DNA of 64,000 bases from assembly GCA_029204225.1 (NCBI GenBank), contig CM055093.1, positions 23,851,912 to 23,915,911 on the forward strand. Reading direction: 5' to 3'. Each line of letters starts with the position of its first letter. The stretch's first letter is position 1. A program made the position numbers and the translations under genes. The notes beneath the pieces were generated by a model, which saw only the letters and a program-made list of their open reading frames with translations, was not told the origin of the DNA and did not search any database. Origin of the DNA: Diphasiastrum complanatum (taxonomy: Eukaryota; Streptophyta; Lycopodiopsida; Lycopodiales; Lycopodiaceae). Positions 36,279 to 47,400 of the stretch are shown in pieces.

Positions 36279-36330
36279 TGTACTTGCAGTACGGTACGGA
36301 TCCGTACGGACTGTACGGATTTTACATACT
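36279..36330. repeat. Palindrome array of TACGGATCCGTA type
   Basis: A short cluster, GTACGG / TACGGATCCGTACGG / TGTACGGAT, with the perfect palindrome TACGGATCCGTA at 36295-36306. It lies between the LINE-2 5' end and the point where hAT copy II resumes, in sequence (36201-36438) that belongs to neither. It is similar in style to the hAT terminal arrays but of a different sequence. Confidence 0.45.
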
Positions 36331-36438
36331 ATGAAAATTTTGAGATCAAATTTTTAAAACTCAACTGTTGAGGATCTATTGCAAAAGGATAGCAGCATTG
36401 AAATCTTGAGAAACAAGCTTAGAGTATCTAAAAGTGTG

Positions 36439-37230
36439 GCATACCTTCCTGTGTCGATATGATGGAGGAGGCTCTTGATAGAGGGCATAGTAATTTACAT
36501 GCCGATCCCGCAGCTGCTTGGATGCGTGCAATACAGAGTCATGGGTGTTACTATGACAGCACACCAGAGGAGACACCAGATGACTTCGATTGTACCGATT
36601 GGGAGGCCATGCAGGGTCCACATGGTCTACAGGATGAGGCACGAGATGATCCAGATGATGGTGCACATGATGAGGCCCAGAGCCCAGAGCATTTGTATTC
36701 GGATGCCCACCTAGACGACTTGATTGCCAAGTTGGATTCAGAGGCCCAGCGAATGTCGAGTGTCAAGGCACCCCCATCGTCTCTTGCCAACATGCCCTAC
36801 AGAGTAGCAGCTACATGAGGTGCCTGCAGTTCCTCCAGTTCCTCAGAGGGTTTATATGCGCCGCACAGCACCTCCAGTGCCACCGATGCCATTGAGGCCT
36901 ACAGACCCTCCACTTCTACAGCACCAGGTCTCCATGGCAGGCCACTATCTGTGCCCAGGTTTTCTCTTGTAGCGGCCCACATCCACATTGGCTCCTCCAG
37001 TGGCAGCACCCACTTCACATCCTCCTCCTTTGGCAGCACCCACTCCACTGGCTCCTCCTTTGGCAGCACCTAGGATGTACCAATACCGGCCACCACAGCG
37101 CCCCTTTCAGTACATATCGTTGCTGTACTTGCCTCCTGCAGGGACGGCCCCTCCACATCTAGTTCCTCCACCAGTAGCAGCCCCACGGGCACACACTCCA
37201 CGGGCTCATCCTCCTCTATCAGCCATTGTT
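36439..37230 (+). pseudogene. hAT copy II transposase, exon 4 continuation after the LINE
   Basis: Reads VDMMEEALDRGHSNLHADPA, then DFDCTDWEAMQGPHG, SPEHLYSDAHLDDLIAKLDS and the proline-rich segment (APPVAAPTSHPPPLAAPTP ... PRAHTPRAHPPLS), as in copy III. A frameshift lies near 36810. At about 37215 the sequence jumps to the element's 3' non-coding region, so the AT-hook-bearing C-terminus is deleted. Confidence 0.8.
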
Positions 37231-37727
37231 GGACATACTTTATTTGCTGCACATTGTGTGTGTCGATTTTTAAATGTGATGCTATATTTTCAATTTTATC
37301 TCAAATTCCATGTGCGTGTGTGAATCATATTTTCAATTTATTTCAATAGGAGAAATTGATAGCCTCACAAAAATGCACCTACAAGCTGATCATTGATGCC
37401 ACAACAAACTGATAGCACATGCACTCCAAACGATCATCAAAAGAGCAAATACTCCATTTGTCACCCCTAATAGCATTTCATAAACACATACATTGCATTG
37501 CACTTAAAAAAATACAGAGATTGCATTTCACAGCACTAGGCGCACGTTGTACAAACAAACACACTGAATATTAATTCAGCCGATGTATCAAAATAGCATT
37601 ACGTATCCCGCCATACATGGCTGGGTCTATTTTTTATACGACTATCTAGCCCTAAACCCTAAACCGCCAAAAATTACATAACAACAGTCCGCCACATACG
37701 GCTGGACCTTATCTATTCCAAGCATTG

Positions 37728-38043
37728 CTACGAATCCTCCAGTGACTCCTCGCCCTGGTCAGGTGCATTTTTCTGTCACTCTTGCTCTACCTCCTGGTTA
37801 GGCCGCCCTTTCCCTGACCATGATGAGCTATCGTCGTGTGAAGTTCATTCCAATCTGCTCATCCAAATCCAGCTTGACAGCGGTGTCGAGGTGCTCCGGC
37901 TCCGGATTTCTCTGCCGAGCCTATCGCAACATCTCTGCAATGTCTGCCTCTTGCTTCCGATGCCTTTCGTTGTGCCTTCGGACATCTTCTTCGAGCTTCT
38001 TCCTGGCTTCGCCCTCGGGCTTTAGTGGTATGCGCTCCGCCAT
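37728..38043 (-). pseudogene. hAT copy II accessory gene, with stops
   Basis: Starts MAERIPLKPEGEARKKLEED, continues RRHNERHRKQEADIAEMLR followed by a stop, then RQRNPEPE, KLDLDEQIGMNFTRR, another stop, and LIMVRERAA. Same start context as in copy III (GTCGATCGAGATGGC). Two stops and a deletion near the end make it inactive. Convergent with the copy II transposase. Confidence 0.8.
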
Positions 38044-38193
38044 CTCGATCGACTTTCTCCTCAGAGCACCCTGGTTCTCAAACAGCCTCTCACAGCCTCT
38101 CGTTGGCTCTCTCTGCTCTCTCGCTGGCTCTCACTGGCTCTCTCACAGCCTCTGAACATGCCACTCACAATGACTCTCACAATGGCATTGTGA

Positions 38194-38217
38194 GTGCCTA
38201 TTTATCCCCACAGCTTG
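38194..38217 (-). promoter_or_regulatory. Conserved TATA-like element upstream of copy II accessory gene
   Basis: CTGTGGGGATAAATAGGCACTCAC on the minus strand is identical in core to 55797-55818 of copy III and lies about 160 bases before the ATG in both. This suggests the promoter of the accessory gene. Confidence 0.45.
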
Positions 38218-38424
38218 CTCGCCCATGTGCAGTTGCTGATGATCCCTCCATGTGTCGTTGTACCTGCCCCATGTGTTGCTCCCCCATGTGCTGCTCTCCC
38301 ATTGGCCCCATGGTCTACTCCCCACAGTGCCCATGTGTTGTTGCACTTGTCCCCTGCCCCCTGTACTGTAGCCTCTTTTTTTGCACCTTAAACCCTTTTT
38401 TTTGCATTTTTTTAGGCCTATTTT

Positions 38425-38890
38425 ACTATATAAAAGGCATTTACTGCCGTATGTGGAGAACTGTTGTTATGTAATTTTCGGCAGTAAATGAGGCGGCATA
38501 TAGTTAGACAGTAGTATAAGAACAGACCTAGCCGTATGTGACGGGATACGTAATGTTATTTTGATACATCTCTTGAATTAATATACAGTGTGTTTTTTGT
38601 GCAACACGTGCCTAGTGCTGTGAAATGCAATCTCTGTATTTTTTAAATGCAATGTAACGTATGTGTTTATGAAATGCTATGTTTTATCTCGATTATGGTG
38701 GGCATGGGCATGTGAAATATATCAGAAATTAGGGGGGACAAAAGGAGCAATTGCCCTTTTGATGATCGTTTGGAGTGCATGTGCGTCCAACACTGGATAT
38801 AATGTATAAAAGAATACAATGTTCGACCATCTGGCCGCCAAACATGGAACATGATATCAAGCTGCTAAAAATAAAATAACAGAGCCACAA
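38425..38890. other. Fusion point of hAT copies II and IV and copy IV 3' region
   Basis: The accessory-side end of copy II breaks off near 38430 and the intergenic region of copy IV (with GCCGTATGTGG and TTCGGCAG motifs, as at 24110 and 56380) begins at once. No terminal array and no second accessory gene lie between. The rest is the 3' non-coding region of the copy IV transposase. Confidence 0.65.
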
Positions 38891-41800
38891 TCAATGCTCT
38901 GGCTCTGATTCAGACGAATGCTCCGAAGACAACTCGGGGCCCTGAGCTGACTCTTGCAGCCGATATCTATGCCTGTCTGGGACTAGCATGGGCTGTGTAT
39001 CCGAGGAGGAGGACTCATCATCCACATCCTCCCAATCTGCCTCCACATCAACCCCCAAGCAAGCCAAACTAACTAGACCTGCTCCAGCTGGCTGTGATAG
39101 TGCACCTCTAGTTGTACCTGGAGCCCTGCGAGGTCGTCCTCTCTTCCCTGGCTGTTTCTGTGCTCTGCCTTTCTTGTTCGGTGCACCCTTGGGCCTTCCT
39201 GGTCTCTTGCGGACGAGGGGAGCTGTCAATGCCTCATCACTCCCATGCAAATCACCTGGCTGGCTAGGCTGGGCCCAAGCTGAGGCCGGCTGGGATATAG
39301 AAGCCAAAGAGGGGACTCCCTGTGCAGTTGAGAGAGGAGGATGAGCCCGTGGAGTGTGTGCCCGTGTGGCTGCTGCAGGTGGAGGAACTAGATGTGGAGG
39401 GGTCGTCCCTGCAGGGGGCAAGTATAGCGACGATATGTACCGAAAGGGGCGCTGTGGTGGCCGGTACTGGTACATCCTAGGTGCTGCCAAAGGAGGAGCC
39501 AGTGGAGTGGGTGCTGCCAAAGGAGGAGGATGTGAAGTGGGTGCTGCCACTGAAGGAGCCACTGTGGATGTGGGCGCTGCAAGAGAAAACCTGGGCACAG
39601 ATGGTGGCCTGCCATGGAAACCCTATAAGGTCCATAAACAAGAATCCTATTCTAAGCATGCCAATAACAAGCAACACAAGGGAAACGGATGGTTGACAAA
39701 CCAACCCAACCAATCCTAGATCGAACGGATCTAGCCCCCAAGCTATGGATCAATCTCAAAGAAAAATGAGGCATCACACCAGCAGCATATGGCTACCAGT
39801 CTCACAATCAAGGATACACTAGTGAGAGCCCAATAGGTATACTTATACCCTCCAAGGCTCATGCACCACTAGTAATGCACTGACACCTCACTGGACACCT
39901 TTGCAGCCTATCGGGGCCACGTCATCCAGTTCCCCAATGACTCACTGATAGACCCATACAAATCCACCATCAAGACTTTAGGCCTACAACCATTAATTAT
40001 GACCTTATACCCATAAGGGCCCCAATTCCCTTATAGTCACAATTAACTTATGGGTTGTTGGTCTACTGATCCCTATAGCGTGGACACACTACCCGAGACC
40101 AGTCATGGACATGACATTCTTCCCCACTTATTCAAGTTCTATCCTCAGAACTTAAAGCTAGGGAAGTTCTTCCTTAAGCTCTCTTCCTGTTACCAAGAAT
40201 CATCATCGTCTGTGCGCTTCTTCCATCGAACCAGACGCGTGGTAACTATACGATTTCTCAATCGTTTAGTTCTTGTATCCAAGATCCTTCTAGGTTCAAA
40301 CCAAGACACCTCCGATAATTCATCCAACAAGTCCAATTGGTCTCCAGAACCAAGATACTATCCTTCACGTAGACTCTTCTTGAGTCAACTTACGTGAAAA
40401 ACCGAATGCATTTGAGTTCCTTCGGGGAGGTCCAACTGGTAAGCTAAGGATCCAATCTTTTACAAGATCTAATATGGTCCTCTGTATCTAGGGACAATTT
40501 GTAATGCTTGTCGGTATGCATTACACTAGAATCCATCAAAATTCTTAATTACACCCATTCCCCCACCTGAAAGTCTCACGGTGATCTTTTCAGATTTGCT
40601 TAATGTCGGTCCCTATCTTAGGCACACTAGACATTTTCACAAGCAATCCGTAGCATTTCCTGCATATCATGTAGGAAATCCGCTACCTTCTGAAATCTGA
40701 TCATACAAATCTCTACCCAAATGAGTGAAATAGGTTCGAAATTGTATATAAGTACGCATGGCTATAACCGGTAGCCAAACGCTTACTATAGCTAAATCTC
40801 CCTCAAGGATAACTTCCTCTCCGAGGAGATTGCTATCAAAATATAAATACATATATCATATGATCTTCTGATCACGCAGGTAATTCTTCTCTTGAACGAT
40901 CAAGTATAACTAAAACTTGAACTATGATTCGTCAATCATAATTCATCGGATTCTTGTCCTGTACTCAATAAAAGAACATGATAACCTGACACAGGCAAGT
41001 ACCAATGATCAGAAGAACTTTAAGCTCAAAGTCATCTCTAGTTTAGCGAATACGGCCAATCAAAAGTGACTAGTGAACATTGAATTGCGAATGTTCATAA
41101 TGTCACTTGGTAATCCGTAAAGCCTAAACAAATGCTCTATAACTACGTGGTCTTTACCCGAATAAACATAGCCGATTTGGTAAGATGATTAGTCATACCA
41201 AAATTCCACTAGCATGTTTATTCATCCAGGGTAATCTTACCATTTATGGATTGGGTATATCCTAGAGTCTTAGTTATCATTCGCCAATCCCAACTCTCCA
41301 AATTCCCAAGACCATACCATATCATAAGAGTGCATCACAATTTTTTTAAAAGACACATGAGTTGTTCCAAAAAGTCCTTTCCATCTGGAAAGTTTCAGAC
41401 TTTCCAACTCACATACGGTGCCTATATAAGGATTGTAATCCAAAAAAAGCCCTTACTTTAGCCATGGCACAAAGTGTCATTCCAAAGTTAGGGTCCAATC
41501 TAGAATTCATCTAGAATTTACTCTTAAGTTCTAATCTAGAATACTTAAGATTCATCGAAAAACGTCGAGATTCTCGTTGAGCAAAATCAATGGCAAAGCG
41601 TGTTTAGAACTGGCTCTGATACCAATATAAGGTCCACAAACAAGAATCCTATTCTAAGCATGCCAATAACAAGCAACACAAGGGAAATGGATGGTGGACA
41701 AACCAACCCAACCAATCGTAGATCAAACGGATCTAGCCCCCAAACTATGAATCAATCTCAAAGAGGAATGAGGCATCACACCAGCAACATACGGCTACCA

Positions 41801-44102
41801 GTCTCACAATCAAGGATACACTAGTGAGAGCCCAATAGGTATACTTATACCCTCGTCATCCAGTTCCCCAATGACTCACTGATAGACCCATACAAATCCA
41901 CCATCACGACTTTAGGCCTACAACCATTAATTATGACCTTATACCCATAAGGGCCCCAATTCCCTTATAGTCACAATTAACTTACGGGTTGTTGGTCTAC
42001 TGATCCCTAGCGTGGACACGCTACCCGAGACCAGTCGTGGGCATGACAAACCTGGTGCTGCAAAAGTAGATGGCGATGGCGGGGCTGCAGGCCTCAATGG
42101 CATCGGTGGCAATGGAGGTGTTGTGCGGCACAAATAAACCCTCTGAGGAACCGGAGGAGCTGCAGGCACCTCATATACCTGCTATGGCTGAGACTCTGTG
42201 TAGGGCATGCTGGCAAGAGATGATGGGGGTGCCCTGACACTCGGCATGAGCTGGGTCTCTGAATCCAACGTGGCAATCAAGTCATCTAGTTGGGCATCCA
42301 AATATAAATGCTCTGGGCTCTGGGCCTCATCATGTGCACCATCCTCTGGATCATCCTGTGCCTCATCCCGTGTCTCATCCTGTGCACCATGTAGAACCTG
42401 CATGGCCTCCCAATCGGTACAATCGAAGTCATCTGGTGTCTCATCTGGTGTGCTGTCGAAGTAACGCCCATGACTCTGTACTGCACGCATCCAAGCAGCT
42501 GCGAGACCGGCATCTAAATCACTCTGCCCTCTATCAAGAGCCTCCTCCATCATATCGACATAAGTACGTATGCCATTGGGCTCCCCTGTGTGCCCTGCCT
42601 GTCTCCCGGTATAACCTGTGCCATGTGCCCCACCTCTGCCACATGATGCACCTGCGACCCCTGCCCGTGGTGTGTGCCCAACACCAATATCACCTGCCTC
42701 ATCCCACTCTGATCTGGCGAACACAACCCGAATGGGCTCATCCTCATCCTACTCATCCTCTGACACTGGCTCATTTGCCTCATACAATGGTGGCTCTCAT
42801 TGATCAAGCCCAAGCTCTCTCTCTCTCTCTCTCATCTCGGCAAGCTCCCTCTCTCTCTCTGCCATCAACTGTGTGCCCATGTCATCTGCAGGCATGGAAT
42901 GGACGTTGTCCATAGGCAAGTCAACTTGGTGCTCCAAATCAGATATCTTCGTCTGCAAGGTTAAAATTGAGCATGTTAGGGAAACAACTTGATCAGGAAT
43001 TGAAACCAACATATTAGTGAGACATCAACGAACATGCTATGGGAGAATAGCCTATCACCTGCAATGCGCTCATAATGGTCGGCAGTCTCCTGGCGAAACG
43101 TGCGTTGGTGCTACAGAACAACAACCGCTCTAGCTGACTCACTGACAGCCTGTTTCTTCTTCTCGTGTGAATGAGGGCCCATGTGCTCCAATTACACTCA
43201 TACACGAAGGCAGCGCAATCCTGTGGTACGTACAATGAAATGGTTTAGCACATGTGCACGGGTGGAACGTCAACGAAACACAGCAAGGGAGAATGAGATG
43301 AGATGCATACCTGTGAAAGGACCCGCAGTGCAAGACGATGTATGGAGGGATAGGTGCTACCAAACATGGTCCACCAGGTAATGGGGAGTTGCCTCCTCAC
43401 TGGATCCTGTGCAGCCTCGTGACCAAACGTGCCCATGCAGAAACAAAATGCAGCTAGCTCCTCCATGGGTCTGATAGGATCCAAACCAATGTGTGGACCC
43501 ACCCTGTAGATGTACTCAAGCCAATCCGCCTCGAGCTCCCTGTCTACGATCTGTGTCAGAGAGAGGAAATGGGGATGCAGTATGTGTGCAACGCTATGGA
43601 TACTCCTATGAAAGTAGTCCCACCGCGTCTCCCAGATGAACTTAGCTCGGTCATCTTGCACGTGAGAGGCATGGGGTTGGAGAAAGTACAACGACATCAA
43701 AGCAAAATACGGAAAAACGTAACATCAACAGAAAAACAAACTAGCCAAGCAGGCAGCAACTCGGGGTCAGCCACATAAGGAGCGGTGCAAAACTGGAAAA
43801 CACCCTCCGAAATGGTGTTTTCCCCCGCCACAAGACGTGGTCCATAGGTGTCCAGTAGTCGTTGCCTAATGGGGACGTTGCCTAACGGGGACGGACATGC
43901 TACCACAAGGGGCAGCATTCATGGTGGCACCATTTTTGGCGCGTGCACCGAGCAGTGGCCTTTAAGGCGAGTGAGGGACTAGCGAATTCGACTAGGCAAT
44001 ACCGGCAATGCACAACCTTTACAACAGTCTTGTTGGTCTTGTTGGCAACCCGCCTGACAACGTCCACCTCGTCCCATAGACGGCAAGGTCGGATTGCACC
44101 AT
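38891..44102 (-). pseudogene. hAT copy IV transposase (family 1), catalytic core deleted
   Basis: Start at 44102 in the same context as copy III. The first about 130 codons hold a frameshifted BED finger and run to ELLPAWL, then jump at about 43747 into intron 1 sequence. The DUF659 core with both catalytic Asp motifs is therefore missing. Exon 2 43655-43311 (WETRWDYFHRSIHS ... PITWWTMFG), exon 3 43220-43059 (CNWSTWALIHTRRRNRLS; the E-R of CERNWS changed) and exon 4 42952-38891 remain. Exon 4 is split by an LTR element (39624-42048). The left half keeps a long open frame with AT hooks (KRPGRPKGAPNKKG ... KRGRPRRAPG). A non-autonomous derivative. The transposase-side terminus is reduced to 44433-44447. 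Confidence 0.85.
39624..42048 (-). mobile_element. Non-autonomous LTR retrotransposon inserted in hAT copy IV
   Basis: Two direct LTRs, 39624-40116 and 41626-42048, flank a 1.5 kb interior without coding capacity. Read on the minus strand each LTR starts TGTCATG and ends CCTTATA. The 5' LTR (right) is followed at once by TGGTATCAGAGCC (41624-41612), complementary to the 3' end of initiator tRNA-Met. The 3' LTR (left) is preceded by a purine tract AAGTGGGGAAGAA. The hAT sequence CCATGGA|ACCTGGTG is interrupted, with AAACC present on both sides as target duplication (4-5 bases). The right LTR lacks 69 bases present in the left. It must depend on proteins from another element. Confidence 0.85.
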
Positions 44103-44432
44103 TGTGATGGAGAAAACTAGGGAAAAAATGCAGAGGAAGCTAAAGCTGGAAAGCTGGAAAAAAAAACATCAAGGTTTAGTGTTGCAGAGATGTTGAAAAT
44201 GGGCGAAGGCAGGGCGAAGGCAAAACAGACGTAAGGCGGGGCGGGGCATATCACGCGTTCTGTGGGCGAAGGGCAACGCAAATCAGACACAAGGCAACGA
44301 AAGTAGAGCAAAAAAACAGTAGCAAAGGCAAGGCAACGAGGGCAGAAAAAAATTTGGGAGAGAAGAAGTGAGGGGGGCGAGTAGTTTAGGTTAAAAAAAT
44401 TAAAAAAAATATATTAAATATTAAAGATTTGT

Positions 44433-44447
44433 GGTACCACGGTATAC
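44433..44447. repeat. Remnant of the copy IV terminal palindrome
   Basis: GGTACCACGGTATAC, one unit of the family 1 terminal array, lies at the same distance from the transposase start as in copy III. Unrelated LTR-element sequence follows directly. Confidence 0.7.
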
Positions 44448-44449
44448 GT

Positions 44450-47400
44450 CCATTGGAAACTCGCCCATCCTCCTATTGAAAATTCAATTTCTTGAGCCAG
44501 TTTCTCCTCCCCTCTCTTGGGTTCTTCTCTATGGCTTGGGGGCTAGGTCCAGGAGGGATCTAGGTTTGGATAGGTGGTTTTGCTCCACAGGTGTCCTTTT
44601 GGTTGATTTGCAACAGGATCTAGTCAGATCTTCATAAGGCGATCCTTACAGTGGTATCAGAGCTATGGATTTGCATCAATCGGAAGGTGGAGCTACTTGT
44701 ATTTTCTCAGTTTTTGTGGATTTCTCCACGCATGTTACTTCCAGGTGGTGAAATTGATCTCCAAGTAGGTGGCTTCTCTGAATTTGGTGTACTTTCAGCC
44801 TAAAGATCATAATTATGGGGTTTCTCCATAGTTTTTGGTGGAAATCAAAGGATTTTTTATGGTTTTAGTGGATTTTTCACCTAGAATTGAAGTTTTTTGC
44901 TTGAAATATATCATAGGTATTGGTGTAGTACGTTTTTCATATTCAGCCATTAATGATTGGATGTAATGATTGCATGATGTTGGAATAGTCAAAAGGTTGA
45001 TTAGATAGTGATTTTGGACCAAAAATTGGGGTTTTTGGACCATAAATGGGCTATAGAAACCATGTTTGACTAGAATCAGAACTTTTAGTGCTTACATGCA
45101 ATGGATTTACAGGGATTTGGATCTGGTTGCACGAATTTGAGGATTTTCCCCACAAATATTGGTCAAAATTGATCAAAAACCAAGGTTTTTTTTATGTTTT
45201 TTGGACTAATTTTGGGGTAGATCTCAAAATTCTCAGCCAAGACCTGGTATGAACGTTTTCAAAGATGTAATGAAGCTGTCTTTGAGCTATCATGAAGTTT
45301 GGAAGGAATTAGACACCATTAGAGGGCTCAAAACCCCAAAAATTAGTGTATTTTTGATGATCTTTGAGCATGAATACCTCTCAATTGGGGGTCTGAACCT
45401 GTTGGTTCTTGTTACAAGCTTAAAGATATGATGGATTGCGTCTGTTTTGAGCCATCATGCATCCAATTTGGATAGGTGAGCATTAGACGCCATCAGTTGA
45501 AGTTTTGCTTGTTGAAGGAGACCAAAAATGCATTTTTTGCATGATCTGAGCTTATGATTGCTTGCTAGACCTGTTAGAAGCTTCTATGCCTCTCTAATGA
45601 ACCTTAGTAGAGAGTGCTTGTAAGCTCTGATCCAAGGCTTATTGGGCTGGAGTTGAATTTTTTATGATTTCTCTCTCCAAAAGTGCGCCCTCCTACCTAT
45701 TTTTTGTGCATTGACTGCTCGCACGTGTGAAGCCAAGGTGGCAAGGGTGATGTGGCAAGTGCCTTGTAGACCCATCTCCCTCCGTACTGTACTTTACAAC
45801 GACCAATTTGGTGTCCTGTAGAGAAAGTCTGTCAAAAGTTTGGCAATTTTTTAATTAAAATTTGTAAAATTTTCGAAATGTTCTGATGCATGCATGCTTG
45901 TAACTCAGTGTAGTGCTTGTCTGTTGATGAAAATGTATGGATAGAGCTGTATGCATGCATGGATGCATGTTGCATGCGTAATCAGTAGGTTGATCAAAAG
46001 ATTTCTTGCATGAAGCTATTTTTGGCAATTCTAGATCAAAAAGCAGATTTCCTAGTGGCTAGGCTAATTACGAGAATTTTTTCGTTTTTATGAAAAAGTC
46101 AATGCATGTCAAGTCTGTTGCATGCAGAATGTTTCGAAATGATTTTGATATGTGACAGTGCCTGTGAACTTGATAAATCGATCTTCATAATCGATTTTTA
46201 CAGTTGGTCCATTTCGAACTAATTTTGAAAATTTTAGGGCTAATTTCTCAGTTTCTTGGCAATTTACGTAAAAATTGATTTTTATATTGAAATCACTGCA
46301 TGTCATGTGAGATCCATGCTGGATGTTCCTTCCAATATGAGATGGTAACTGTCAATTCGATGTTTGGTCGATTTTCACAGTTTAGGTCCATATTGAATGT
46401 AATTTGAAAATCCCAGTTTATGTAATATTTGAAAAAACCATGGACATTTTCGATTTGTTCAAATTCATTGGTTACTAATCAAACAAAAAAACCTTATAAA
46501 GTGAATGATCTTTATGTGTTGAATTGGTCAGTTCTTTAAGGTCAATGTAACCTTCACCCTTAGTTGAAGATTTTGTGAATCTGTCAATTAAGGAGCATTT
46601 CTTGTTTTTGGGATCAGTAAGGACCAAGAATAATGTAAATCTAATGGAACAATTTTTATGCTGGTCTATAAGGGGATTTGCCAAGGATTAAGTGCGGCAC
46701 TTAATGAACAAATCAAAACTGTCAGGGTGATTAATGCTAAAGTTAGCGATACCAAATTGAACTTTTTCCTAGTACAAATTTGGGGTTTTGTTAACCTTAA
46801 CCATTTTTGGAAGGGGGGAAAAGAGTGGAAGTCTGCGATGTAGATAATTGTTGGTCTTAGTGATCCAATTATTTAATTTACATTCAATTCCTGAAGTATA
46901 ACTAATTGAATAAAATTGGAGATTATTTAAGAAGACTGCCTCTGGGAATTTGGATTCCTTTTCCCCAGCGTAAATTAGAATTTCGAGAATTCGAGGATTC
47001 TAAGGGAAAAGTAGTGGCAAGACTGATAATCCATTTATGGAACCATCTCTGTTTTGCAATTGGATTTGGATCTTGCAAAGTAGAGTAGATGGAAGGTGTT
47101 CCATACAAGAATCTAGTAATTTGGATTCTTTTCAGTTATAGAGTATTTCTCTATAATGACTGTACCAACCAAGAGAATTCTAAACTTGTTAAAAGAATTA
47201 AGTTCTTTGTATTGATTCTGGAATAGATATTGGATATCTAGGACAGTATGATATTCGATTTTGTTGAAATCTATGTTTCTTTTGGGTTAGTGATACATTC
47301 TATTGTACTAGGAGGATACATTTTGTTTTGTCTATGTTGGGTACAATATGGAATGGTATTCTTTGAGTAACACTAAAGAAGCATGAGAGATTTCGATTGT

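Noticed and set aside
42334-42915. Plus-strand 193-codon His/Pro-rich frame
   Set aside because: Antisense of hAT exon 4; similar shadows occur at the equivalent place in every copy.
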